Position numbers and translations under genes: made by a program. Positions 6,974-13,965 of a stretch of DNA of 18,083 nucleotides are shown here, piece after piece; the first letter of the stretch is position 1, and every line of letters begins with the position of its first letter. The notes below the pieces were generated by a model. It saw only the letters and a list, made by a program, of their open reading frames with translations, was not told the origin of the DNA and made no database searches. Location: positions 1-18,083 of the forward strand of contig QHVD01000003.1 of assembly GCA_003222235.1 (NCBI GenBank), read 5' to 3'. This stretch comes from Gemmatimonadota bacterium. GTDB lineage: Bacteria; Gemmatimonadota; Gemmatimonadetes; Gemmatimonadales; GWC2-71-9.

Positions 6974-7831
6974 ATGCCCTCGCCCAGCGCCCGCCGGGTC
7001 TTCCTCGGCCTCCTCGCCATCAACGCGAGCGTGGTGGGGGCCAAGCTCCTCGTGGCGACTGCGTCGGGATCCCTCGCCATCCTCGGGAGCGCTCTCGATT
7101 CGGCGGTGGACGCCCTCAACAACGTGCTGGCGCTGATCGTCGTGCGGGTCGCCGCCAGGGAGCCCGATGAAGACCATCCCTACGGCCACGGCAAGTTCGA
7201 GACCCTCGGCGCGCTCGGCATCGTCGGCTTCCTGTCCATCACCTGCTTCGAGCTCGTCCGCAGCGCGGTGAACCGCCTGGTCGAAGGGGCGGGGGCGAGC
7301 CGGGTGACCGTGACCGATGCGCAGCTCGCGGCCCTCGTCGGGACGCTCGGCGTGAACGTCGTCACCACCTGGTACGAGCACCGGCGCGGGGTCGAGCTCG
7401 GGAGCGAGCTGCTCGTGGCCGACGCGACGCACACCCGAGCCGACGTGCTCCTCACGGCGGGCGTGCTGGTCGGCGTGCTGTTCGCCCGTCAAGGGTGGTG
7501 GTGGATCGACCCCGCGGTCGCGATCGTCGTGACGCTGGTGATCGCGTTCGTCGCCTACGGAATCCTGGTCCGCACGGTGCCGGTGCTCGTGGACGAGCGG
7601 GCCGTCCCGACCCGGGACATCCAGGCGACCGCCCAAACCGTGCCCGGCGTGAAGAGCGCCTACGGCATCAGGTCCCGGGGCCCGTCGGACCAGCGTTACG
7701 CGGAAGTGACCATCGCCGTGGACCGCCGCGCGGACGTGGCCGCCGCGCACAGCATCGCCGACGCCGTGGAACAGCGTCTCAAGAGCGATCTCCGGCTGCA
7801 CGAAGTGACGGTGCACATCGAGCCATGCTGA
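6974..7831 (+). CDS. Cation diffusion facilitator (CDF) family metal exporter
   Basis: This is a 285-residue inner-membrane divalent-metal/proton antiporter of the CDF family. Six membrane segments fit a hydrophobicity reading (about 9-29, 36-58, 78-98, 115-132, 157-173, 178-200). Metal-site residues are visible: DSAVD at 42-46 in helix 2 and HTRAD at 153-157 in helix 5. HPYGHGKFE at 68-76 is the cytosolic signature. The cytosolic C-terminal domain (from about 203) begins with VLVDERAVP and ends HEVTVHIEPC. The helix 2 Asp and helix 5 His/Asp pattern is typical of FieF/ZitB-like Zn/Fe/Mn transporters, and the metal cannot be fixed from sequence. No Shine-Dalgarno stands before ATG 6974. The last 7 bases overlap the next gene. 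Confidence 0.92.
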   Translation: MPSPSARRVFLGLLAINASVVGAKLLVATASGSLAILGSALDSAVDALNNVLALIVVRVAAREPDEDHPYGHGKFETLGALGIVGFLSITCFELVRSAVNRLVEGAGASRVTVTDAQLAALVGTLGVNVVTTWYEHRRGVELGSELLVADATHTRADVLLTAGVLVGVLFARQGWWWIDPAVAIVVTLVIAFVAYGILVRTVPVLVDERAVPTRDIQATAQTVPGVKSAYGIRSRGPSDQRYAEVTIAVDRRADVAAAHSIADAVEQRLKSDLRLHEVTVHIEPC

Positions 7832-8676
7832 GCTCCCTGCGCGCAGAGCGCTCCCGCGCGGCGCGCCGGCCGCCGCGGTCGCCGAAACAGGAGTATCAGG
7901 AGTTCCTGCTGCAGCGCATCGAGGAGTACAAGAACACGCTGACGCGCGAAGAGCTGCTCGAGATCGGCGACGAGGCGGTGCGCGAGCTGGAGGAGAGCGC
8001 GGCCGGCCAGTACCTGCTCACCGAAGTGCTGCTGCTCGAGCACGTCGATCGGATCATCGCGCGCCGGCTGCGCCTGCCCTCGTTCCCGCGGTGGAGCCAG
8101 AAGCACCGGCGGTTGCGCGCGGCCCAGCGCGAGCCCATGCACTGGGGCCTCGAGCCGGCCAGCCCACTGGTCGCCTGCGCCCGGCGACTCGAGCCCGGCG
8201 ACCTGGTCGTCGTCGTGGGAGCGGCGGCCCTCCCGGCGGCGCTGTTCCTGGCGGCTCACGATGCCGAGGTGTTCCTCCTCGACCAGGACCTGGGTCCCAT
8301 CGAGACGGCCGAGAGCCGGGCAGTCGCGGAGCAGCTCGCGGGACGGTTTCAGGCCCTCGTCATCAGTTTCGGTGGTTGGCTTCCGGACGTGTCACCGAGC
8401 CTCGTCGTCGTCGATCCCGCCGCACTCGCTCCGGCGCGGGCCCGGGACCGCCGCGCGTTGCTCGCGGAGCTCCAGGCCCGCACCCGTCCCGGCGGCGAGC
8501 ATGTCGTCCTCGCGGTGCCGGCGGCGAGCCAGGTCATCCCCCTCGGTCCCGAAGCGCTCCAGAGCGAATACGGCGGCTGGCAGGTCACCCGCAGGCGTCG
8601 GGCCACAGCCGGAGCGGGCTTCATCGCCGTCAAGTCGGAGCGTCAGGTGGACACGGCGGCGCGCGTGTCGGAGTGA
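7825..8676 (+). CDS. Hypothetical protein with degenerate methyltransferase-like C-terminal domain
   Basis: The 283-residue protein starts inside the end of the CDF gene (ATGCTGA overlap). Residues 20-82 are a charged, helical region (EYQEFLLQRIEEYKN, then EEYKN-like repeats of Glu and Leu). Residues 105-270 look like a Rossmann fold: a first strand LVVVVGAA near 127-134, an acidic strand end FLLDQD near 150-155, SLVVVDPAAL at 192-201, and RPGGEHVVLAVP at 221-232, which resembles the late strand/loop of class I methyltransferases. The first loop lacks the usual GxGxG. A SAM-binding enzyme or an inactive relative are both possible, and I do not recognise a named family. It is co-transcribed with the transporter by position. 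Confidence 0.65.
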   Translation: MLSSLRAERSRAARRPPRSPKQEYQEFLLQRIEEYKNTLTREELLEIGDEAVRELEESAAGQYLLTEVLLLEHVDRIIARRLRLPSFPRWSQKHRRLRAAQREPMHWGLEPASPLVACARRLEPGDLVVVVGAAALPAALFLAAHDAEVFLLDQDLGPIETAESRAVAEQLAGRFQALVISFGGWLPDVSPSLVVVDPAALAPARARDRRALLAELQARTRPGGEHVVLAVPAASQVIPLGPEALQSEYGGWQVTRRRRATAGAGFIAVKSERQVDTAARVSE

Positions 8677-8737
8677 CCACTCCACCCCCAGCGCCGCACC
8701 GCCACGCCCGTTAAGCCGTTGTAAGACGCTACGTTGT

Positions 8738-8971
8738 ATGAGTACCCGCATGGCAGGCTCCTTGCTCGGGCGACGCGCGACCTGCAACGTGGGACGCGCC
8801 CTAATGACCAGCCTCCCGTTGGTTCTCGACGACGAGCCGATCGGCATCATCCTGCGCGCTGGGAAGCAGCCGCTGCGCCCGGCGAAGATCTGGGCTTATT
8901 GCTGGTTCACGGACGAGGGGGAAGCGGGCGACCACACGCATCGGCATCTCCCCGAGCACGTCGATCCCTAA
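8738..8971 (+). CDS. Small hypothetical protein, 77 aa (or 55 aa from 8804)
   Basis: The frame has strong third-position G/C and reads as a compact soluble domain: LPLVLDDEPIGIILRAGKQ, then PAKIWAYCWFTDEGEAGD, then a His-rich end (HTHRHLPEHVDP). The ATG at 8738 gives 77 residues. The ATG at 8804 gives 55 residues starting MTSLPLVLDD and matches the part that looks conserved. No convincing Shine-Dalgarno precedes either. The family is unknown to me. The WAYCWF core and the Cys and His residues might suggest a metal site, but that is speculation. It stands alone, 61 bases after the preceding operon and followed by a strong hairpin. Confidence 0.6.
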   Translation: MSTRMAGSLLGRRATCNVGRALMTSLPLVLDDEPIGIILRAGKQPLRPAKIWAYCWFTDEGEAGDHTHRHLPEHVDP

Positions 8972-8980
8972 ACTGTGACG

Positions 8981-9001
8981 GGGCCGGCTCAGCGCCGGCC
9001 C
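8981..9001 (+). terminator. GC hairpin after the small ORF, terminator-like
   Basis: GGGCCGGC (8981-8988) and GCCGGCCC (8994-9001) form a perfect 8-bp stem with the loop TCAGC, starting 10 bases after the stop codon at 8971. The downstream sequence (TGGTTGCACC) is only weakly T-rich. It may be a non-canonical terminator or an mRNA 3'-end stabiliser. Confidence 0.5.
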
Positions 9002-9041
9002 TGGTTGCACCCGTACTGCAAGGCGCGCCAACCACTTAGGG

Positions 9042-9069
9042 TTGCCGCACGCGTGAGTCGGGTTAATCT
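9042..9069 (+). promoter_or_regulatory. Candidate promoter for leaderless formate dehydrogenase transcript
   Basis: TTGCCG (9042-9047) and TAATCT (9064-9069) are 16 bases apart. The TANNNT box ends 7 bases before the ATG at 9077, which places the transcription start at about the start codon. No Shine-Dalgarno is present. Confidence 0.4.
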
Positions 9070-9076
9070 TCAGCAC

Positions 9077-12034
9077 ATGATCCGCCTCACCGTCGACGGC
9101 CGCACCGTTTCAGCCGAGCCCCACCAAACGATCCTCGAGGCAGCCCGGGCCACCGGAATTACGGACATCCCCGCGCTGTGCTGGTATCCCAAGCTGCCCA
9201 CCGTGGGAAACTGTCGGATCTGCCTCGTGTCCGTGGAAGGGCAGGCAAAGCTCGTCCCGGCCTGCGCGACCACCGTAGCGGAGGGGATGATCGTGCGCAC
9301 GGAGTCCCGCGCCGCCGTCGAGAACCGCAAGGGCGTGCTCCGTCTGCTACTCGAGCGCTATCCCGGCGACCACCTGATCAACGGCGGCCGCGCGCAGCCT
9401 CGCAATGAGTTCGAGCAGTACGCAGTCCGTTACGGAGTCGTGCCGACGCCCATGGGGCGGCGCGACCTCCCGCTCCGCCACGGCGACGAGCGCCCTGGCG
9501 ACCCGATGATCCGCCACGACATGAGCACGTGCATCCTGTGCACCCGGTGCGTACGCGCGTGCGAGGACATCCAGGTCGTGGGGGTGCTCGACGTCGGCCA
9601 GCGCGGCGAGCACACCGAGATCATCGTTGGCGCCGACGGGGACCCGGACAAGGCCGGCTGTACCTGGTGCGGGGAGTGCGTCCGGGTTTGTCCCACGGGC
9701 GCGATCTTCGAGGTGATGCCGAAGGAGCGCTTCGCCCCCGAGAAGATCCGCCACCCCGATGGAGTGGTCCGGTCGGTTTGCCCCTACTGCGGCGTCGGGT
9801 GTCAGATGGACTTACACGTGGCGGACAACACCGTCATCCGCGTCACCTCCCCCGACATTGAGCTGGACACGCCGAATCAGGGCTCGACCTGCGTGAAGGG
9901 CCGCTTCGGCTACGACTTCCCTCAGCATCGCGACCGTCTCACCAGGCCGCTGGTCCGCAAGGGTTGGGTGCGGGAGGGCGGTCGCTGGGTGTGGCGCGGG
10001 CCCAGCGGCGAGCCGCGCCGCGGCGGCCCCTGGCAGACGATCCAGGGCGAAGGCCAGAACCCGAAGCCGGCGGGTCCCCCCCGGTCGGTCGGCAAATCGG
10101 TGCGGGAGCTGTCCCTGCTCGAGCGGCTGGACATGGACATCCGCGACCGCGTGGCCACGCCTGCGTCGTGGTATGAGCCGTTCCGAGAGGCGAGCTGGGA
10201 CGAGGCGACGGAGCTCGTGGCGCAGGAGCTGTCGCGCATCAAGCGCGAGTACAGCGGCGACGCGCTGGCCTGCTTCTCGTCGGCGAAGTGCTCGAACGAG
10301 GAGAACTATCTCCTGATGCGGATGTTCCGCGGGGCGCTGGGCACGAACAACGTGGATCACTGCACGCGCCTGTGCCACTCGACGTCGGTGGCGGCGATGC
10401 AGCGGGCGCTCAACACCTCTGCCGCCTCGGGGTCGATGCGCGAGGTGGAGCACGCGGCGGACGTCATCTTCGTCGCGGGCGCCAACACCACCGAGTCGCA
10501 CCCCGTGTTCGGGGCCGCGATCAAGCGCGCGCACGAGCGCGGCGCCAAGCTCATCGTCGCCGACCCGCGCAGGACCGAGCTCGCGGCGCGGGCGGACGTC
10601 CACCTGCAGATGCAGCCCGGCACCGACGTGGCGCTGTTCAATGCGATGCTGAGCCACATTCTCGCCAACCGTCTGGAAGACGAGACCTTCACCGCCGAGC
10701 GCACCCGGGGCTTTGAGCGGATCCGCGAGTCGGTCAAGGCGATGACGCCCGAGGTGGCGGCCAAGATCACCGGCGTTCCTGCGGAGAAGATCGAGCGGGC
10801 CGCGGAGCTCTACGCGTTGGGGCCGAACACGAGCACGCTGTGGGCGATGGGGCTCACCCAGCACGCCAACGGCACCGACCTCGTCACGTCGCTGCTCAAC
10901 CTGATGCTCGCCTGCGGCATGATCGGCCGCTGGGGAGCGGCGATGATGCCGGTGCGTGGGCAGAACAACGTGCAGGGCGCCTCGGACGTCGGAGCGATCC
11001 CGTTCGTGTACACCGATTACCGCTCCGTTAAGGAGCCGGAGCACCGCGCCGAGTACGCAAAGGTGTGGGGCGTTCCCGAGGAGTCCCTCTCCCTCGAGGA
11101 GGGGCTCATGGTGACGGAGATCGTAAAGGACGGCAGCGGGGTGCGCGGGATGTACATCATGGGCGAGAACCCGATCATCTCGGACCCCGACATCGCCCAC
11201 GCCGAGCACTGGTTCCGCGAGCTCGAGTTCCTCGCGGTCCACGATCTGTTCCTCACGGAGACGGCGCGCTACGCCGACGTGGTGCTGCCCGGTTCGAGCT
11301 TCGCCGAGAAGACCGGCACGTTCGTGAACACCGAGCGCCGCATCCAGCTCGCGCGCAAGGCGGCGGAGCCGCCGGGTCAGGCGCGGGGTGACCTGGAGAT
11401 CCTGATCGAGCTGTCCGAGCGCCTGGGTCTGAAGACCCCCTTCAAGACCGCGCAGGACGTGATGGGCGAGATCGTCAGGGTCACCCCATCATGGGCCGGC
11501 GTCACCTACGAGCGGCTCGAAGGGGCGGGGCTCCAGTACCCGGTTCCCACGTCCGAACACCCCGGCTCGGCATTTCTGTTCGCCGACCGGTTCCCCACGA
11601 CGGACGGGAGGGGGAGCTTCGTGCCGGTGGAGTACGCGCCGCCGGTCGAATTGCCGGACGAGGAATACCCGTTCGTGATGAACACCGGCCGGCAGCTGTA
11701 CCACTGGCACACCGGGACGATGACCCGCCGCGCCTCCGGACTCGACCGGCGCGAGCCGACGCCCATCGTGGAGATCCACCCGGCCGACGCCGCGGACCTG
11801 GGTCTCGCCGACGGTGACCTCGCGCGGGTGACGTCGCGGCGCAACTCGCTCGTCATCTCGTGCCGCATCTCGGACCGTGTGGCGCGCGGCCAGGTGTTCG
11901 TTCCGTTCCACTTCCGCGAAGCGGCGGCGAATCTGCTCACCAACCCCGTGCTCGATCCGTACGCGAAGATGGCCGAGCTCAAGTGCTGCGCGGTGCGGGT
12001 GGAGGCGGTCGAGGTGCTAGGTGTTAGGTGTTAG
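9077..12034 (+). CDS. fdhA: Formate dehydrogenase alpha subunit-like molybdopterin oxidoreductase (Cys type)
   Basis: The 985-residue protein is predicted to be a cytosolic bis-MGD enzyme with no Tat signal. Residues 1-80 form a 2Fe-2S domain (C35, C46, C49, C63). C152, C155, C158, C162 and C195, C198, C201, C205 bind two 4Fe-4S clusters. C235, C238, C242 and C272 bind the cluster next to the Mo cofactor. NNVDHCTRLCHS places C433 (codon TGC) as the Mo ligand, followed by His434 as in formate dehydrogenases; it is Cys, not selenocysteine. The NuoG-type His-Cys3 cluster motif expected at about 95-118 is missing. A roughly 70-residue Pro/Gly/Arg-rich stretch lies at 296-366. No FdhB, FdhC or FdhD gene is adjacent. 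The conserved end (CAVRVEAV) is followed by a tail, VLGVRC, encoded by array C. Formate oxidation is likely; another formate-dehydrogenase-like substrate is possible. Confidence 0.9.
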   Translation: MIRLTVDGRTVSAEPHQTILEAARATGITDIPALCWYPKLPTVGNCRICLVSVEGQAKLVPACATTVAEGMIVRTESRAAVENRKGVLRLLLERYPGDHLINGGRAQPRNEFEQYAVRYGVVPTPMGRRDLPLRHGDERPGDPMIRHDMSTCILCTRCVRACEDIQVVGVLDVGQRGEHTEIIVGADGDPDKAGCTWCGECVRVCPTGAIFEVMPKERFAPEKIRHPDGVVRSVCPYCGVGCQMDLHVADNTVIRVTSPDIELDTPNQGSTCVKGRFGYDFPQHRDRLTRPLVRKGWVREGGRWVWRGPSGEPRRGGPWQTIQGEGQNPKPAGPPRSVGKSVRELSLLERLDMDIRDRVATPASWYEPFREASWDEATELVAQELSRIKREYSGDALACFSSAKCSNEENYLLMRMFRGALGTNNVDHCTRLCHSTSVAAMQRALNTSAASGSMREVEHAADVIFVAGANTTESHPVFGAAIKRAHERGAKLIVADPRRTELAARADVHLQMQPGTDVALFNAMLSHILANRLEDETFTAERTRGFERIRESVKAMTPEVAAKITGVPAEKIERAAELYALGPNTSTLWAMGLTQHANGTDLVTSLLNLMLACGMIGRWGAAMMPVRGQNNVQGASDVGAIPFVYTDYRSVKEPEHRAEYAKVWGVPEESLSLEEGLMVTEIVKDGSGVRGMYIMGENPIISDPDIAHAEHWFRELEFLAVHDLFLTETARYADVVLPGSSFAEKTGTFVNTERRIQLARKAAEPPGQARGDLEILIELSERLGLKTPFKTAQDVMGEIVRVTPSWAGVTYERLEGAGLQYPVPTSEHPGSAFLFADRFPTTDGRGSFVPVEYAPPVELPDEEYPFVMNTGRQLYHWHTGTMTRRASGLDRREPTPIVEIHPADAADLGLADGDLARVTSRRNSLVISCRISDRVARGQVFVPFHFREAAANLLTNPVLDPYAKMAELKCCAVRVEAVEVLGVRC

Positions 12035-12078
12035 GTGCTGGGTGTTACGGCACCTAGCACCTAGCACCTGACACCTTG
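12013..12078. repeat. Palindromic heptamer array C between fdhA and the SDR gene
   Basis: Five heptamers (GGTGCTA, GGTGTTA, GGTGTTA, GGTGCTG, GGTGTTA; 12013-12047) are followed after 3 bases by CACCTAG, CACCTAG, CACCTGA, CACCTTG (12051-12078). The arms are complementary and would form a tight hairpin. The first arm encodes the last six residues and the TAG stop of fdhA (12032-12034). The second arm contains CTGACA, a good -35 match for the next gene. Confidence 0.92.
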
Positions 12079-12096
12079 TCCCCCTACAGGTAGATT
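12068..12096 (+). promoter_or_regulatory. Candidate promoter of the SDR-tdh-kbl operon, -35 inside array C
   Basis: CTGACA (12068-12073, 5 of 6 to TTGACA) and TAGATT (12091-12096, 4 of 6) are separated by 17 bases. The -10 box ends 9 bases before the SDR ATG at 12106, and no Shine-Dalgarno is present, so the mRNA would be leaderless or nearly so. The -35 box arises from the one heptamer in the arm that reads CACCTGA instead of CACCTAG. Confidence 0.45.
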
Positions 12097-12105
12097 GCCC
12101 CACCT

Positions 12106-12897
12106 ATGGATCTCGGCCTCGCCCGCCGCGTCGCCCTGGTGTGCGGCAGCACCCAGGGGCTGGGTCGCGCCGTGGCGAAGGTGCTCGCGCAGGAGGGCGC
12201 GCGCGTCGCGGTGAACGGCCGGCACGACGATGCGGTCGAGCGTGCGGCGACGCAGCTCACCTCGGAGGCCGGCCAGACCGTGCTGCCGTTCGTGGCCGAC
12301 GTCGGCGTGCCGGCCCAAGCCCAGAGCCTCGTGGAGAGCGTCCACCGCGAGCTCGGCCGTCTCGACATTCTCTTCTGCAACGCGAGCGGCCCGCCGGCGG
12401 CTCCATTCAGCCATCAGACCGGCGAGGCGTTCCAGCGGGCGGTCGAGCTGAACCTGCTCTCCGCAGTGCACCTGTCGTGCGCCGCCGTCCCTATCATGAG
12501 GAAGCTCCAGTGGGGCAGGATCGTCTGTCTCGCATCCGTCGCCGCCAAGCAGCCGATCCGCGGGCTCATCCTGTCCACGACCGCGCGCGCGGGCGTCCTG
12601 GGATTTGCCAAGTCCCTCGCCGACGAGGTCGCCCCGGACGGCATCACGGTGAACGTGGTGTGCCCGGGATTCATCGCGACCGAGCGCATCGCCGAGCTGA
12701 CGGAGACCCGCGCCCAGCGGGAGCAGCGCACGCCGGGGGACGTGATGCGAGAGATGGTCGAGGGCATCCCGATGGCCCGGATGGGCCGCACCGACGAGCT
12801 CGCCGCGGCGGTGGCGTTCCTCGCATCGGAGCGGGCCAGCTACATTACCGGCGCCGTGCTCCAGGTGGACGGGGGCTTCACGCGGTCCATCTTCTGA
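12106..12897 (+). CDS. SDR-family protein with non-canonical active site (BKR-like)
   Basis: The 263-residue protein has a short-chain dehydrogenase fold. The nucleotide-binding loop is GSTQGLG at 14-20 (TGxxxGxG variant), NAS at 92-94 replaces NNAG, and the conserved Ser is in ASVAAKQP (Ser144). The usual YxxxK pair is replaced: aligned on RAGVLGFAKSLA, the Tyr and Lys positions are Ser157 and Arg161. The C-terminal DGGF and PGFIATER motifs are normal. This pattern matches the BKR-like SDR subgroup known to lack the standard catalytic tetrad, so it may bind NAD(P) and use other chemistry. It is 30 bases upstream of tdh on the same strand and is probably co-expressed with threonine degradation genes, although its role there is unknown. 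Confidence 0.85.
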   Translation: MDLGLARRVALVCGSTQGLGRAVAKVLAQEGARVAVNGRHDDAVERAATQLTSEAGQTVLPFVADVGVPAQAQSLVESVHRELGRLDILFCNASGPPAAPFSHQTGEAFQRAVELNLLSAVHLSCAAVPIMRKLQWGRIVCLASVAAKQPIRGLILSTTARAGVLGFAKSLADEVAPDGITVNVVCPGFIATERIAELTETRAQREQRTPGDVMREMVEGIPMARMGRTDELAAAVAFLASERASYITGAVLQVDGGFTRSIF

Positions 12898-12899
12898 CC

Positions 12900-12920
12900 C
12901 ATCCCGCCTCCCGCATCCCG
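12900..12920. repeat. One-armed heptamer array D between SDR gene and tdh
   Basis: Three tandem heptamers CATCCCG, CCTCCCG, CATCCCG begin two bases after the SDR stop codon. Unlike arrays A-C, no complementary arm is found in the 30-base gap. The tdh ATG at 12928 follows 7 bases after the last unit and has no Shine-Dalgarno. Confidence 0.6.
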
Positions 12921-12927
12921 AGCCATC

Positions 12928-13965
12928 ATGCAAGCGGTCGTCAAGGAGAAACCCGCCCCCGGTCTGAAGGTCGCGACCGTTCCCAAGCCGACTGCGGGGC
13001 CCGGGGAGGTGCTGATTGCCGTGCGCCACGCCGGCGTGTGCGGCACCGATCTGCACATCGCGGATTGGGACGACTGGGCACAGCACCGGATCAGGCCGCC
13101 CGTGGTCGTGGGGCACGAGTTCGCGGGCGAGATCGCCGCCATGGGTGACGGGGTCGAGGAGGTCGCGGACCTGAAGGTCGGACAACTCGTCACCGCCGAG
13201 GGACACATCGTGTGCGGCCACTGCCTCCAGTGCCGCACCGGCAACGGGCACATCTGCCGCAACACCCGCATCATCGGCGTGGACCGGGACGGGGCGTTCG
13301 CCCAGTACATCACGATGCCCGTCACCAACGTGCTGCCCCTGAACGGCATCCCCACCACCGTGGGGGCGATCATGGACCCCATCGGGAACGCGTTCCACAC
13401 GGTCCTGACCGCGGACATCCCGGGCAGCACGGTATTCATCGCGGGGTGCGGACCGATCGGGTGCTTCGCCGTAGGCATCGCGCGCGCCGCCGGTGCCGCG
13501 AAGGTCATTGCGTCGGATGTGAACGCCAGGCGGCTCGAGCTCGCCGCCCGGATGGGCGCGCACCTGACCATCAACGCTGCCGAGGACGACGTGGTGCGCA
13601 CCGTCCTCCAGGCGACGGGCGGCGAGGGCGCGGACGTCGTGTGCGAGATGTCCGGCGTGCCGTCCGCCCTGCACCAGGCATTCGCCGCCGTGCGGATGGG
13701 CGGCCGCGTCCAGCTGCTCGGCATTCCCAAGGACGCCGTGCCGGTGGACTTCGCCAGCGAGATCATCTTCAAGGGCATCACCGTCTACGGCGTCATCGGC
13801 CGGAAAATGTACGAGACCTGGGACCACATGCGCCGCTACCTGACGTCGGGACTCCTCGACCCGCGCCCCGTCATCACGCACCAGTTCCCCCTCGCCCGGA
13901 TCGACGAGGCCCTCGCCGCGATCCGCTCGGGGGGCGCGGGAAAGATCATCCTGGAGATCGCATGA
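12928..13965 (+). CDS. tdh: L-threonine 3-dehydrogenase
   Basis: Tdh oxidises L-threonine with NAD+ to 2-amino-3-ketobutyrate. The 345-residue zinc medium-chain dehydrogenase shows catalytic zinc ligands C38 and H63-E64 (GHEFAGEI). The structural-zinc lobe is C96, C99, C102, C110, and the Rossmann motif GCGPIG is at 173-178. The pairing with kbl directly downstream, overlapping by ATGA at 13962-13965, makes threonine dehydrogenase far more likely than another sorbitol- or alcohol-dehydrogenase-like member. The two enzymes channel the unstable ketobutyrate intermediate. The start ATG 12928 gives a standard N-terminus. Confidence 0.95.
   Translation: MQAVVKEKPAPGLKVATVPKPTAGPGEVLIAVRHAGVCGTDLHIADWDDWAQHRIRPPVVVGHEFAGEIAAMGDGVEEVADLKVGQLVTAEGHIVCGHCLQCRTGNGHICRNTRIIGVDRDGAFAQYITMPVTNVLPLNGIPTTVGAIMDPIGNAFHTVLTADIPGSTVFIAGCGPIGCFAVGIARAAGAAKVIASDVNARRLELAARMGAHLTINAAEDDVVRTVLQATGGEGADVVCEMSGVPSALHQAFAAVRMGGRVQLLGIPKDAVPVDFASEIIFKGITVYGVIGRKMYETWDHMRRYLTSGLLDPRPVITHQFPLARIDEALAAIRSGGAGKIILEIA

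Noticed and set aside
10373..10375. Possible selenocysteine codon at the Mo ligand of the formate dehydrogenase
   Set aside because: The codon is TGC (Cys433), so no Sec insertion is needed.
12061..13881. 606-codon open frame on the minus strand opposite the SDR and tdh genes
   Set aside because: Shadow of high-GC coding DNA; the translation is His/Asp/Arg/Gly-rich with no motifs, while the + strand encodes clear enzymes.
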